This document shows positions 55,430 to 64,000 of a stretch of 64,000 nucleotides of DNA, in pieces. Below the pieces are notes generated by a model that saw nothing but the letters and a program-made list of their open reading frames with translations, was not told where the DNA came from and ran no database searches. A program made the translations under genes and the position numbers. Source of the DNA: Bradyrhizobium neotropicale (GTDB lineage: Bacteria > Pseudomonadota > Alphaproteobacteria > Rhizobiales > Xanthobacteraceae). The stretch covers positions 19,803 to 83,802 of the forward strand of contig NZ_LSEF01000024.1 in NCBI RefSeq assembly GCF_001641695.1, written 5' to 3'. Within the stretch, counting starts at the first letter, position 1. Each line of letters begins with the position of its first letter.

Positions 55430-55623
55430 TCGTTGGCTCTCGCGCGCAAGAATTCGGTAGGGATAACAGCGTATTAAATCCGTTGCCGCGCGTTGCGCCG
55501 CTGCAACAATGGAGCCGGATTCGGAACGTCAAAATACGAATCCCGACACGCCCGATCGGTTGATTTCAATTTTAGTAAGAACTGTCTGTGAGCGTGCGCC
55601 CCATCGAGGACAAGGGGTGTACC

Positions 55624-56388
55624 ATGCGTTCCAATTTGATTGCTGCTTTTGCCTGCACGACTGCGCTCGTTTCGACCGGCGCTGCTTCCGCCGCTGATCT
55701 TGCTGCGCGGCCCTACACCAAGGCGCCCGCCTATATCGAGCCGCTCTTCAACTGGACCGGCTTCTATGTCGGTGGCCACATCGGCGGCGCCTGGACCAAC
55801 GAGCAGTTCATCAACAATGGCAACGGCGGGGGCTTCGGCGATCTGACGCCGGGGCAGGGCTATCGTCAGCGCAGCTCGGGCGTCATGGGCGGTGCGCAGA
55901 TCGGCTACAACTGGCAGGCCAACAACTACGTGTTCGGCATGGAAGGAACGATCTCCGGGCTCAACAACAAGGGCACCGTCGTGAACACGGTGTTCGGTCC
56001 GAGGAACGACGTGTTCACCTGGCGCGCGAACGTGCTCGCGACGGTCGTCGGGCGCGCCGGCTTCGCCGTGCAGAACAATCTGTTCTACATCAAGGGTGGC
56101 TATGCCGGCGTGAACAACCGTCTCAACGTCACCGACGCGGCCGGACTGGGCTCTGGCGGTCAGACCCACTGGGCCAACGGCTGGACCGTCGGCGCCGGCT
56201 GGGAATACGGCATCACCCGCAACTGGATCGTCGGCCTCGAGTACAACTATGCGGCCTTCGGCGGCCAGACCTACCAGCTCGGCGGCACCACGGCCAACTA
56301 CACTTTCGATGCCAAGCCGCGCGACATTCAGTGGGCGGTCGTGCGCGGAAGCTACAAGTTCGACGCGCCGGTCATCGCGCGCTACTGA
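55624..56388 (+). CDS. Omp31-like outer-membrane beta-barrel protein (paralogue 1)
   Basis: The 254-residue protein has a signal peptide ending ASA and a mature start ADLAARPYTKAP. FNWTGFYVGGHIGGAWTNEQ follows, the mark of rhizobial and brucella Omp25/Omp31 proteins, which fold into eight-stranded barrels. The C-terminus ends in aromatic RGSYKFDAPVIARY. ATG 55624 with AAGGGG upstream is chosen over 55588. It is followed by a strong terminator. A paralogue in opposite orientation lies at 57792-58577. Confidence 0.92.
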   Translation: MRSNLIAAFACTTALVSTGAASAADLAARPYTKAPAYIEPLFNWTGFYVGGHIGGAWTNEQFINNGNGGGFGDLTPGQGYRQRSSGVMGGAQIGYNWQANNYVFGMEGTISGLNNKGTVVNTVFGPRNDVFTWRANVLATVVGRAGFAVQNNLFYIKGGYAGVNNRLNVTDAAGLGSGGQTHWANGWTVGAGWEYGITRNWIVGLEYNYAAFGGQTYQLGGTTANYTFDAKPRDIQWAVVRGSYKFDAPVIARY

Positions 56389-56413
56389 GCTCGCGCAACG
56401 CTCACGACAAACC

Positions 56414-56443
56414 AAAGCCCCGGGTGATGCCCGGGGCTTTTTT
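56414..56443. terminator. Strong intrinsic terminator
   Basis: Stem AAAGCCCCGGG / CCCGGGGCTTT around TGATG, followed by T-run on the + strand. It ends omp paralogue 1 and, read leftwards, lies beyond the SDR gene stop. Nearly the same hairpin recurs at 57743 and 58971. Confidence 0.92.
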
Positions 56444-56467
56444 GCTGCGTCAGGCAAGGCGCGCGCG

Positions 56468-57238
56468 TCAGGCCATCACTGAGAAGCCGCCGTCGACGGG
56501 GATCGCCGTGCCCGTGACGAAGTCCGACGCGGGCGAGGCAAGAAACACGGCGATGCCGGCGAAGTCGTTGATGTCGCCCCAGCGTCCCGCCGGCGTGCGC
56601 GCCAGCACACGCTCATGCAGCCCCGACACCTGCTGCCGTGCGCCGCGCGTGAGGTCGGTGTCGATCCAGCCGGGCAGGATGGCGTTGACCTGGATGTTGT
56701 CCGGCGCCCAGGCATTGGCGCAGGCGCGCGTGAACTGCACGATGCCGCCCTTGCTCGCCGCATAGGCCGGCGCAAAGCTCGCGCCGAAGATCGACATCAT
56801 CGAGCCGATGTTGATCACCTTGCCGCCGCCCGACGCCTTCAGCGCGGGATAGGCGGCCTTCGAGCACACGAAGGCGCTGGTGAGGTTGGTGTCGATCACC
56901 TTGCTCCATTCGTCGAGCTCGAGCTCGTGCGGCGGCTTGCGGATGCTCATGCCGGCATTGTTGATCAGGATGTCGATGCGGCCGAGCTCCTTTGCGACGC
57001 GAGCGGCCATGGCTTCGATCGCGGCCTTGTCGGTCACGTCGGTCGCGACCGCGATGGCATTGACGCCGCGCTGCTTGAGGTCTTCGACCGCCGCTTTCGA
57101 CTTCGCCTCGTTGCGCCCGACGACAGCGATGTCGGCCCCGGCGTCGGCGAGCCCGCGGGCCATTCCGAGCCCGATGCCGCCATTGCCTCCCGTGACGATC
57201 GCGACCTTGCCGCGGAGATCGAACCGACTGGATGTCAT
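56468..57238 (-). CDS. SDR-family oxidoreductase
   Basis: The 256-residue classical short-chain dehydrogenase has VTGGNGGIGLGMARGLADAG as cofactor loop and NNAG in ILINNAGMSIRKPP. The catalytic serine is in INIGSMMSIFGASF and YxxxK is in APAYAASKGGIVQFTRA. PVDGGFSV closes it. The sequence resembles gluconate 5-dehydrogenase or KduD-type enzymes, but the substrate is uncertain. It lies 21 bp downstream of a small membrane ORF in the same direction. Confidence 0.9.
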   Translation of the reverse strand: MTSSRFDLRGKVAIVTGGNGGIGLGMARGLADAGADIAVVGRNEAKSKAAVEDLKQRGVNAIAVATDVTDKAAIEAMAARVAKELGRIDILINNAGMSIRKPPHELELDEWSKVIDTNLTSAFVCSKAAYPALKASGGGKVINIGSMMSIFGASFAPAYAASKGGIVQFTRACANAWAPDNIQVNAILPGWIDTDLTRGARQQVSGLHERVLARTPAGRWGDINDFAGIAVFLASPASDFVTGTAIPVDGGFSVMA

Positions 57239-57259
57239 GCCTTTATTCCTTCGTTTCTT

Positions 57260-57445
57260 TTATTGGTTGCTCTGCCAGATCAGGACCAGCCCGAAGCTGG
57301 CCATGGCTGCGCCATAGCCGGCCCATTGCAGCTGGTTGACCATGAAGCTCGATCGAGGCCAGGGAACAGTACCCGTGCCTTGTCCGATCCAGAGCAGGCC
57401 GATGGCGAGAGCAAACAGGCCTGCGATCAGCAGAAATCTGCGCAT
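57260..57445 (-). CDS. Small membrane protein, 61 residues
   Basis: Two hydrophobic helices (FLLIAGLFALAIGLLWIGQG and AGYGAAMASFGLVLIW) flank a Pro/Trp-rich loop with VPWPRSSFMVNQLQW. The pattern matches small uncharacterised rhizobial membrane proteins. A perfect GGAGG lies upstream of ATG 57445. It probably shares a transcript with the SDR gene that follows. Confidence 0.8.
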   Translation of the reverse strand: MRRFLLIAGLFALAIGLLWIGQGTGTVPWPRSSFMVNQLQWAGYGAAMASFGLVLIWQSNQ

Positions 57446-57791
57446 CGTATCCTCCCCATCGGACTGCTTCTGTCGCGCTGCGGCATGAACGATTGCCCCA
57501 AGTCGCGAAAACTTGGGCGCAGACTAGCCGTAGCTTCGGTTCGGATACAATGGGCGGCCGGGCCGAAGAAGATTCGGACGACGCCGATATCTTGCGGTTC
57601 GGCATCGCGCCAGCCGAGGCTATGGCCTATCGCGACACGCGCGGCGCGACCGGCCGATGCCGAACTGAGCGAAATCGCGGCGCAACTCCGGGGCGCCTGC
57701 CAGTTGCTGAAAGCAGCGTGGGGAATTGAGTGCCGCAACGAAAAAGCCCCGGGCGATGCCGGGGCTTTGACGTTTGGCGATTTAGGCCGGA
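57446..57791. other. Intergenic region
   Basis: It contains the promoter area of the small membrane-SDR pair and, at its right end, the terminator of omp paralogue 2. A + frame with a protein-like segment (ADAELSEIAAQLRGACQLL) crosses 57650-57730 but has no credible start and runs into the terminator, so it is not called. Confidence 0.5.
57743..57768. terminator. Intrinsic terminator of omp paralogue 2
   Basis: Stem AAAGCCCCGG / CCGGGGCTTT with GCGATG loop. Read on the - strand it is followed by TTTTTCG. It lies 24 bp after the stop of the leftward omp gene. Confidence 0.9.
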
Positions 57792-58577
57792 TCAGTACTT
57801 CGCGACGACCGGACCGGTCCAGTTGAAGCGGTAGACCAGCGAGGTCGAGATCGTCTGGTTCCAGCTGTTGGCGCGGATGTCGCGATTCGGGGTCGGCAGG
57901 TTGGTGATGTTGCTGAGCTCGGTCTCGGTCTTGGTGTTGTAGAAGGCCGAACGATACTCGGTCTTCATGAACCAGCCGGGCGAGGTGATGCCGAAGATGT
58001 TCAGGCTGTTCTCGACGCCGCCGCCGATGAACCAGCCGTTGCGGTTGAAGCCGTTGACGTGGATGCCTGCGTCCGCGCCGGTCAGCGTCGTGAAGTTGGC
58101 GCTGCCGAAGTGAGCGCCGGAGTAACCGCCGTTCACGTAGGACAGAACGTTCGGGGCGACCAGCCAGCCGAGGCGAACACCAGCGGCCCAGGAGTCTTCC
58201 AGCTTCTGGTTGGCGGTGATCTGTGCGAACGGATCCTGCACGGTGGCGCGGATGCTGCCGAACTGACCGTCAGCGAACACGCCGGCGACCCAGGTGCCGC
58301 TGAACTGCCAGTCGTAGCCGAGACCGACGGTGCCGAACCAGCCCGAGCCACCCTGACGCTGGGTGATGGTGAGCGGAACCGCGCCAGTCGTGGTCTGGAT
58401 GAACTGGTCGGAGTTCGAGAGGCCGCCACCGCCGCCGCCGAAGACGTAGAAGCCGGTCCAGTTGTAAACCGGAGCGGGCATCGGGGCCTTCACATACGGA
58501 CGGGCCGCGAGGTCGGCCGCCGAGGCCGAACCCGTCATCGCCGCAACCGCGGTCAGAGCGAGCAAAATCTTCTTCAT
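57792..58577 (-). CDS. Omp31-like outer-membrane beta-barrel protein (paralogue 2)
   Basis: The 261-residue protein begins MKKILLALTAVAAMTGSASA, a signal peptide, then ADLAARPYVKAPMPAPVYNW and TGFYVFGGGGGGLSN. The internal barrel strands end with TSLVYRFNWTGPVVAKY. It is the same family as the gene at 55624 but clearly diverged. ATG 58577 is chosen by the signal peptide; an in-frame start at 58622 would add 15 residues. A possible promoter lies about 170 bases upstream. Confidence 0.92.
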   Translation of the reverse strand: MKKILLALTAVAAMTGSASAADLAARPYVKAPMPAPVYNWTGFYVFGGGGGGLSNSDQFIQTTTGAVPLTITQRQGGSGWFGTVGLGYDWQFSGTWVAGVFADGQFGSIRATVQDPFAQITANQKLEDSWAAGVRLGWLVAPNVLSYVNGGYSGAHFGSANFTTLTGADAGIHVNGFNRNGWFIGGGVENSLNIFGITSPGWFMKTEYRSAFYNTKTETELSNITNLPTPNRDIRANSWNQTISTSLVYRFNWTGPVVAKY

Positions 58578-58746
58578 GTTAAAATCCCCAACCTTTGGTC
58601 TGCTTGGCAGGCGCGAGCGCACTGAAGTCCGAGTGATCTGATGCCCGGACTATAGACGGTTCCGACCAAAATGCTGTTGCCGGGCAGGCACAGTCGCCGG
58701 AAAACGCCCGTCGGCGGCCATTTGCGGCGTCTTTGCGAGATGCAGA

Positions 58747-58774
58747 AAAGTATTGCAGTTTCAGTGTATTACAA
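58747..58774 (-). promoter_or_regulatory. Candidate promoter of omp paralogue 2
   Basis: On the - strand TTGTAA (58774-58769), a 16-base spacer and TACTTT (58752-58747) form a sigma-70-like pair in a locally AT-rich stretch. It would give a leader of about 160 bases. Confidence 0.35.
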
Positions 58775-58970
58775 GAGTTTTTAGATTCGGTGTCCAGTAA
58801 TCTCCCGTTAGCAAACTCGGCTTCGTCCGGAATGGAGGCAATCCCTCCCTCGGCCTCGGCACCTGTGAGTCGCTGGCCGAGTCGCGGCGCGCGTCCGGCG
58901 TGTCGGGATTAACCGAGGCCTGGCTGACCGCATGGATCTTTGGAACGAAGCAAGTGCCGTCACCGCAAAC

Positions 58971-59000
58971 AAAAAAGCCCCGGGCTGAGCCGGGGCTTTT
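58971..59000. terminator. Intrinsic terminator downstream of parE
   Basis: A6 tract, stem AGCCCCGG / CCGGGGCT around GCTGAG, then T4. Read on the - strand the six A bases become a T-run just past the hairpin. It sits 17 bp after the parE stop. Confidence 0.9.
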
Positions 59001-59017
59001 GAGGGGAAGTCGCCGGT

Positions 59018-61063
59018 TCAGACGTCCAGCAACTCCTCGCTGGCGAATTCGGCCTTGTCCGAGATGAAGGCGAAGCGGGCCTCGGCCTTGGTGCCCATCA
59101 GGCGCTCCACCGAATCCGCTGTCGTGTCGCGGTCATCGGCCAGCAGGACCACTTTCAGCAAGGTCCGCTTAGCCGGGTCCATGGTGGTTTCCTTAAGCTG
59201 CGCCGGCATCATCTCGCCGAGGCCTTTGAAGCGGTTCACCTCGACCTTGGCGTTGGCGTTGAACTCGCTCTTGATCAGCGCCTCCTTGTGCGCGTCGTCA
59301 CGGGCGTAGATCGACTTCGTGCCATGGGTGAGCTTGTAGAGCGGCGGTACCGCGAGGAAGAGGTGGCCTTCATCGATCAGCCGCGGCATCTGCCGGTAGA
59401 AGAAGGTGATCAGCAGCGAAGCGATGTGAGCGCCGTCGACGTCGGCGTCGGTCATGATGATGATGCGCTGATAGCGCAGATCCTCTTCGCGATACTGTGC
59501 AAGCTGGCCGCAGCCGATCGCCTGCACGAGATCGGAGAGCTGCGCGTTCGCCGTCAACTTGTCCTTGCCGGCGGAGGCGACGTTGAGGATCTTGCCGCGC
59601 AGCGGCAGCACGGCCTGGGTCTTGCGGTCGCGCGCCTGCTTGGCGCTGCCGCCGGCCGAGTCGCCCTCGACGATGAAGAGCTCGGAGCCTTCCGTGCCTG
59701 CGTCGGTGCAGTCGGCGAGCTTGCCGGGCAGGCGCAGCTTCTTGCCGGCGGTTTTCCGCGCGGTCTCCTTTTCCTGGCGGCGGCGCAGGCGCTCCTCGGC
59801 GCGATCGATCACGAAGTCGAGCAGCCTGTTGGCCATGTTCGGATTGCCCGAGAGCCAGTGGTCGAACGGATCCTTCATCGCCTGTTCGACGATGCGCTGC
59901 GCTTCGGCGGTCGCCAGACGATCCTTGGTCTGGCCCTGGAATTCAGGCTCGCGCACGAACACGGAGAGCATCACGGCCGCACCGACCATCACGTCTTCGG
60001 AGGTGACGGAGGCTGCGCGCTTGCCCTGGCCGACGCGCTCGGCGTGATCCTTCAGGCCGCGCAACAGCGCGCTGCGCAGGCCGGATTCGTGCGTACCGCC
60101 GTCGGGCGTCGGCACGGTGTTGGTGTAGGACGAGAGAAAACCATCGGCGTCCGCAGTCCAGGCCACGGCCCATTCGCAGGCGCCGTGCGCGCCGTTGCGG
60201 CCGGACTTGCCGGAGAAGATGTCGGGATGCACCAGCGTGTCGGCGTGGATCGCAGCGGCGAGATAATCCTTCAGGCCGCCGGGGAAGTGGAACGTCGCCT
60301 CCGCCGGCACGTCCTCGATGCCTTTGAGCAGCTCGGGCGCACAATTCCAGCGGATCTCGACGCCGCCGAACAGATAGGCCTTCGAACGCGTCATCTTGAA
60401 CAGACGCTGCGGCTTGAACGCGGCCTTGGCGCCGAAGATGTCGGTGTCCGGCTTGAATCTCACGCGCGTGCCGCGACGGTTGTTGACCTTGCCGAGATCC
60501 TCGATCTTGCCCTTCGGGTGGCCGCGCTCGAACGTCATGCGATAGAGTTTTTGGCTACGCGCGACTTCCACCTCGAGAAGGGAGGAGAGGGCGTTCACCA
60601 CGGAGATGCCGACGCCGTGCAGACCGCCGGAGGTCTCGTAGACCTTGGAGTCGAACTTGCCGCCGGAGTGCAGCGTGCACATGATGACTTCGAGCGCCGA
60701 CTTCTTCGGGAATTTCGGATGCGGATCGACCGGGATGCCGCGGCCGTTGTCGGTGACGGTCAGGAAACCGTCAGCGCTCAAGTCCACCTCGATGAAGGTC
60801 GCATGTCCCGCCAGCGCCTCGTCCATCGAGTTGTCGATGACTTCGGCGAAGAGGTGGTGCAGGGCCTTCTCGTCGGTGCCGCCGATATACATGCCGGGCC
60901 GGCGCCGGACCGGCTCCAGGCCTTCCAGCACCTCGATGTCGGCGGCCGTGTACTCGGCCTCGCCGCCGCTTGCCCGCGAGGCGGTTTTCGCCGGCGCGGG
61001 CTTTTTTGCCTCGCTGCCGCCGAACAGGTCGTCTTTTGCTTTCGTTTTCAACTGCTTGGACAT
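59018..61063 (-). CDS. parE: DNA topoisomerase IV subunit B
   Basis: The 681-residue ATPase subunit decatenates daughter chromosomes with ParC. The GHKL fold is seen in PGMYIGGTDEKALHHLFAEV and EVIDNSMDEALAGHA. GGLHGVGISVVNALS gives the ATP lid and KSGRNGAHGACEW a later segment. The TOPRIM domain has IVEGDSAGGSAKQARDRKTQ, PLRGKILNV and MTDADVDGAHI. Its length, with no GyrB-type insert, and the short C-terminus (MGTKAEARFAFISDKAEF) favour ParE over GyrB. The first 40 residues are Lys/Ala-rich. Confidence 0.94.
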   Translation of the reverse strand: MSKQLKTKAKDDLFGGSEAKKPAPAKTASRASGGEAEYTAADIEVLEGLEPVRRRPGMYIGGTDEKALHHLFAEVIDNSMDEALAGHATFIEVDLSADGFLTVTDNGRGIPVDPHPKFPKKSALEVIMCTLHSGGKFDSKVYETSGGLHGVGISVVNALSSLLEVEVARSQKLYRMTFERGHPKGKIEDLGKVNNRRGTRVRFKPDTDIFGAKAAFKPQRLFKMTRSKAYLFGGVEIRWNCAPELLKGIEDVPAEATFHFPGGLKDYLAAAIHADTLVHPDIFSGKSGRNGAHGACEWAVAWTADADGFLSSYTNTVPTPDGGTHESGLRSALLRGLKDHAERVGQGKRAASVTSEDVMVGAAVMLSVFVREPEFQGQTKDRLATAEAQRIVEQAMKDPFDHWLSGNPNMANRLLDFVIDRAEERLRRRQEKETARKTAGKKLRLPGKLADCTDAGTEGSELFIVEGDSAGGSAKQARDRKTQAVLPLRGKILNVASAGKDKLTANAQLSDLVQAIGCGQLAQYREEDLRYQRIIIMTDADVDGAHIASLLITFFYRQMPRLIDEGHLFLAVPPLYKLTHGTKSIYARDDAHKEALIKSEFNANAKVEVNRFKGLGEMMPAQLKETTMDPAKRTLLKVVLLADDRDTTADSVERLMGTKAEARFAFISDKAEFASEELLDV

Positions 61064-61329
61064 ATATCTTGATGCGTTTTGAGGGCCGCATAGGCGGCGA
61101 ATCGGTTGGCCTGACTATGGCACGGCTGGCCCGAAAAGGTGACCACAGGGCGAGCCGGGCGGTGTGGTTGCGAGCCAATCCCGGCGATTTTACGCCGCAG
61201 GCCCACCAAATCCCGGCAATTTGACACCCTCGTCCGCTTCTGACCGGGCTTTGTGACTTGATGTCACGCAAGCCCTTGGCTTACCAGTCTTTTCTATCTG
61301 ACCTTGATGGGGCGGGAAGGCTATCTGGA

Positions 61330-61860
61330 ATGGAGCAGTATGCGCACGCACTGACCGACTTCGTGCGCGTGCACCAGGCCTGGGCCGCTCCGATCGTCTT
61401 CCTGCTGGCCTTCGGGGAATCGCTGGCCTTCATCTCGCTCCTGATCCCGGCCTGGGGCGCTCTGGTCGCGATCGGCGCGCTGATCGGGGTCAGCGGCATC
61501 AGCTTCTATCCGGTCTGGATTGCCGGTGGCCTCGGCGCCGCCCTCGGCGATTGGGTCTCCTACTGGTTCGGCTATCGCTACAAGGAACAGGTCGCCCAGA
61601 TGTGGCCCTTGTCGCGCTATCCGGAACTGCTTCCCAAGGGCGAGGCCTTCGTGCGCCGCTGGGGCGTGCCCAGCATCTTCATCGGACGTTTCTTCGGCCC
61701 CTTACGCGCCTCCGTGCCGCTCGCCGCCGGCATCTTCGAGATGCCCTATTGGAGTTTCCAGATCGCCAACTTCGTCTCGGCGCTGGTCTGGGCGGCAGTG
61801 CTGCTGATGTTCGGCGATGTGATCGCGAAGATCATGGAATGGATCTGGCGGTTCTTCTGA
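61330..61860 (+). CDS. DedA-family membrane protein
   Basis: The 176-residue protein has the DedA / SNARE-associated pattern: ESLAFISLLIPAWGALVAIG, DWVSYWFGYRYKEQ, then IFIGRFFGPLRASVPLAAGI with the conserved GRF.GP.R motif. DedA proteins work in lipid-carrier recycling or proton-linked transport at the inner membrane. ATG 61330 is preferred over 61258. No partner gene. Confidence 0.9.
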   Translation: MEQYAHALTDFVRVHQAWAAPIVFLLAFGESLAFISLLIPAWGALVAIGALIGVSGISFYPVWIAGGLGAALGDWVSYWFGYRYKEQVAQMWPLSRYPELLPKGEAFVRRWGVPSIFIGRFFGPLRASVPLAAGIFEMPYWSFQIANFVSALVWAAVLLMFGDVIAKIMEWIWRFF

Positions 61861-62086
61861 TGGCTTGAACTTGACGGGAACCGCGCCTGGCCTTATAGCC
61901 GCGCGCCATGATCAACGCCGCGACCATCCTGTTCGCCCGTCGCCGCCGCCGCAGCCTAGCGGTTTGGGCGGTCGATCGCGTTTGAGATCATCGTCTTTGC
62001 CGCTGGACCCGATCCGCGGCATTCTCTCTCCTGTCAGCGCGATCTGATCCGGCGGCTCCCCCGAGGAGGCCCAGCAGGAGACCACG

Positions 62087-62767
62087 ATGTACACGCCACC
62101 CTTTTTCAAGCAGGACCGCGCCGCGAGCCTCAAATTCGCGGACGAGCGCGGCTTCGGCACGATGTGCGCCTTTGACGGCCACAAGCCGGTCGCGTCTGCG
62201 CTGCCGTTCTACCTGACCTACGCCGACGACGGCACGCCGCACGCGGCCTTTCACGTTGCTCGTCACAATCCGCTGGTAAAGCTGGCGGACGGAGTGTCGT
62301 CCTGGCTGCTCGCGGTGAGCGGCCCGGATGCCTATGTATCGCCGGACTGGTACGTCTCGCCGGACCAGGTGCCGACCTGGCTCTACCAGTCGGTTCATCT
62401 GACCGGCCCGGTGCGGTTGTTGTCGGATGATGAGTTGTCGGTGCAGATCGATGTGCTCAGCGACAAGTTCGAGAGCTGGCTGTTGCCGAAGCCGCTGTGG
62501 AGGTCGGCCAAGATGACGGCCGGACGGCGCGAGACGATGAAGAAAGCGATCGTTGGTCTGGTCATGACGGTTGAAGAGGTCGAGGGCAGCTTCAAGCTCA
62601 ACCAGCACAAATCGGACGCCGATTTCGCGGCGGTCGCAAACGCGCTTGGCGAGGGCGATGCCGACGCGAGAGAGATTTCACACTTGATGCGGCAGACCCG
62701 GCCGCAAATCTTCACTGATCAGGTTTTTGCAGACGACACGAACATGCTCGAAAGGAGCGCGCCATGA
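62087..62767 (+). CDS. PaiB-like FMN-binding negative transcriptional regulator
   Basis: The 226-residue protein has the PaiB start [34 protein letters not shown] in the flavin-binding split-barrel, and later VVGL-like [20 protein letters not shown]. In Bacillus PaiB represses sporulation and protease genes; in proteobacteria its targets are unknown and it may be a flavoenzyme. Its stop overlaps the argC ATG by 4 bp and its last codons contain the argC ribosome site (AAAGGAG), so argC is translationally coupled to it. Confidence 0.9.
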   Translation: MYTPPFFKQDRAASLKFADERGFGTMCAFDGHKPVASALPFYLTYADDGTPHAAFHVARHNPLVKLADGVSSWLLAVSGPDAYVSPDWYVSPDQVPTWLYQSVHLTGPVRLLSDDELSVQIDVLSDKFESWLLPKPLWRSAKMTAGRRETMKKAIVGLVMTVEEVEGSFKLNQHKSDADFAAVANALGEGDADAREISHLMRQTRPQIFTDQVFADDTNMLERSAP

Positions 62768-63747
62768 GCCTCGCCGACACCAAGCAAGCACCGACCACCG
62801 GTGTGGCAATGAGGCCCGCCACCGTCTTCGTCGACGGCGGCTCCGGCACGACCGGGCTCGGCATCAACGAGCGCCTCAAGCTCCAGAGCGACGTCACGGT
62901 GAAGACCATCGCCGACGACAAGCGCAAGGATCCCGCGGCGAAGAAGGCGCTGATGGAGGAGGTCGATCTCGTTATCCTCTGCCTGCCCGATGACGCCGCC
63001 AAGGAGACGGTCGCCCTCGTCGACAGCATGGGCGCCTCGGCGCCGAAGGTGCTTGACGCCTCGACCGCGTACCGGGTCGCGCCCGACTGGGCTTACGGCT
63101 TTCCCGAACTGACGCCGGACCAGACCGGCAAGATCAAGGCCGCGAAAAAGGTCTCCAATCCCGGCTGTTATCCGACCGGCGCGATCGCGCTGCTGCGGCC
63201 GATCGTCGATGCCGGCCTCTTGCCGCAGGATTATCCCGTCACCGTCAATGCGGTGAGCGGCTATTCCGGCGGCGGCAAGTCGATGATCGCGAGCTTCGAG
63301 GACGGCAGCGCGCCGTCCTTCGAGCTCTACGGCCTGGGCTTCGAGCACAAGCATCTGCCGGAGATGCAGCTCTATTCGAACCTGACGCGGCGGCCGATCT
63401 TCATTCCCTCGGTCGGCAACTACCGGCAGGGCATGCTGGTCTCGGTGCCGCTGCAGCTCGACACGCTGCCGGGCAAGCCGGGCGGCGCCGATCTTCAGGC
63501 CGCGATGGCCAAGCGCTACGCCGGCTCAAAGTACGTTTCGGTGATGCCGCTTCAGAACGAGGCGACCAAGGGCGGCCGGCTCGAGCCGGAGGCGCTGAAT
63601 GAGACCAACATGCTCGAGCTCTACGTCTTCGCCAGCGACAAATATCACCAGGCGGTGCTGGTCGCGCGGCTCGACAATCTCGGCAAGGGTGCCTCGGGTG
63701 CGGCCGTGCAGAACATGCGGCTGATGCTGGGCCTGCCGGAGGAGTAG
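62764..63747 (+). CDS. argC: N-acetyl-gamma-glutamyl-phosphate reductase (type 2)
   Basis: The 327-residue enzyme carries out the third step of arginine synthesis, reducing N-acetylglutamyl phosphate to the semialdehyde with [25 protein letters not shown] is the cofactor loop. The catalytic cysteine is in [20 protein letters not shown], and [15 protein letters not shown] with the histidine in [13 protein letters not shown] complete the site. The short type 2 form matches this length. ATG 62764 has GAAAGGAGCGCC upstream. Confidence 0.95.
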   Translation: MSLADTKQAPTTGVAMRPATVFVDGGSGTTGLGINERLKLQSDVTVKTIADDKRKDPAAKKALMEEVDLVILCLPDDAAKETVALVDSMGASAPKVLDASTAYRVAPDWAYGFPELTPDQTGKIKAAKKVSNPGCYPTGAIALLRPIVDAGLLPQDYPVTVNAVSGYSGGGKSMIASFEDGSAPSFELYGLGFEHKHLPEMQLYSNLTRRPIFIPSVGNYRQGMLVSVPLQLDTLPGKPGGADLQAAMAKRYAGSKYVSVMPLQNEATKGGRLEPEALNETNMLELYVFASDKYHQAVLVARLDNLGKGASGAAVQNMRLMLGLPEE

Positions 63748-63752
63748 GCTCC

Positions 63753-63841
63753 TCTCGTGCCCCGGACGCAGCGCAGCGCGCGCTTCCCTGGCGATGCGAA
63801 GCATCGTCCAATGCGGTGCGCTGCAGAGCCGGAACACGAGA
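63753..63841. repeat. Palindromic intergenic repeat after argC
   Basis: TCTCGTGCCCCGGACGCAGC at the left is mirrored by GCTGCAGAGCCGGAACACGAGA at the right, with a GC-rich centre containing GATGCGAAGCATC. It is an imperfect long hairpin of a Bradyrhizobium repeat family and directly follows argC, so it may end its transcript. Confidence 0.75.
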
Positions 63842-63931
63842 CGACACCGGCGTGACCTACGTCTCTCAGTACTTTGAGCCGACGGAGCCCGGCGTCGAGG
63901 CGGGGCCATCGCATATGAACAATCCCGAGAG

Positions 63932-64000
63932 GTCGTCATGCCCGGGCTTGTCCCGGGCATCCACGTTCTCGTGCCGCGGGGCAAGCCGTGGATGGCCGGG
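63932..64000. repeat. Palindromic intergenic repeat, cut by window end
   Basis: It contains the hairpin ATGCCCGGG-CTTGT-CCCGGGCAT (63938-63960) and then CACGTTCTCGTGCCGCGGGG to the window edge. This is another common repeat type in this genus. The right part is outside the window. Confidence 0.7.

Larger units (their letters stand above)
58578..59017. other. Intergenic region between parE end and omp paralogue 2
   Basis: It holds the candidate omp promoter (58747-58774), an AT-richer stretch at 58740-58800 and the parE terminator at 58971-59000. I see no coding frame of credible composition. Confidence 0.55.

Noticed and set aside
55458..55475. TAGGGATAACAGCGTATT resembles the I-SceI homing endonuclease site (16 of 18 bases)
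   Set aside because: Two mismatches and no intron, endonuclease gene or engineered cassette nearby; most likely chance.
57485..57826. + strand frame with protein-like ADAELSEIAAQLRGACQLL segment
   Set aside because: No ribosome site, reads through a terminator and into the opposite omp gene; at best a decayed remnant.
59288..61072. 594-codon open frame antisense to parE
   Set aside because: Shadow of ParE; no ribosome site and no similarity.

Overview
The window is a stretch of chromosome from a high-GC alphaproteobacterium, almost certainly Bradyrhizobium or a very close relative. Four things point there: the Omp31-like outer-membrane proteins whose mature part starts ADLAARPY; an RNase E with a large acidic insert in its S1 domain; a sufBCDS-sufT-sufA operon headed by an IscS-like cysteine desulfurase; and several families of intergenic palindromic repeats typical of that genus. 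I saw no rRNA, tRNA, CRISPR array, insertion sequence or prophage. Most genes are core housekeeping or envelope genes.

Layout. 1-4.6 kb: the end of an XRE/MmyB-type regulator, a TPR-glycosyltransferase-like protein, a D-amino-acid dehydrogenase-like oxidase, and a decayed locus where the 3' part of an MFS transporter gene and the 3' part of a cupin regulator gene meet head to head. 4.6-13.8 kb: RNase E with a His/Asp-rich insert, the amidase AmiC, penicillin-binding protein 1A, and prfB with its programmed +1 frameshift. 13.8-17 kb: a beta-hydroxyacid dehydrogenase, an EamA permease and a Liv-type binding protein. 17-22.5 kb: a leftward polysaccharide operon made of a small membrane ORF, a glycosyltransferase fused to an ABC-2 permease, its ATPase, a second glycosyltransferase and an O-antigen-ligase-like protein. 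22.6-24.7 kb: a divergent DUF6502-DUF5666 pair. 24.7-35 kb: an M23 peptidase, a peroxiredoxin with a basic tail, a giant AsmA-like protein, a chemoreceptor, DoxX and an MFS permease. 35-40 kb: tyrS, divergent anmK, a GST-SMR pair and a three-gene DUF1330/DUF1697/hydrolase operon. 40.4-47.4 kb: the Fe-S cluster assembly operon. 47.5-55.4 kb: a TfoX-like protein, a diguanylate cyclase, a DEAD-box helicase, an AraC regulator, a secreted caspase-like protein and an FAD monooxygenase. 55.6-58.6 kb: two Omp31-like paralogues flanking an SDR gene. 59-64 kb: parE, DedA, a PaiB-like protein and argC, ending in palindromic repeats.

The most interesting region is 20.4-24.7 kb. The divergent intergenic space (22485-22610) holds two 17-bp palindromes of the same type (GTGGGA-N5-T[A/C]CCAC). 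One sits exactly in the spacer of a near-consensus promoter for the polysaccharide operon. The other overlaps the -35 of a promoter that would give a nearly leaderless DUF6502 transcript. I infer that one repressor, possibly DUF6502 itself (it has an HTH-like stretch), controls both an unusual export operon with a fused glycosyltransferase-permease and an uncharacterised exported protein.
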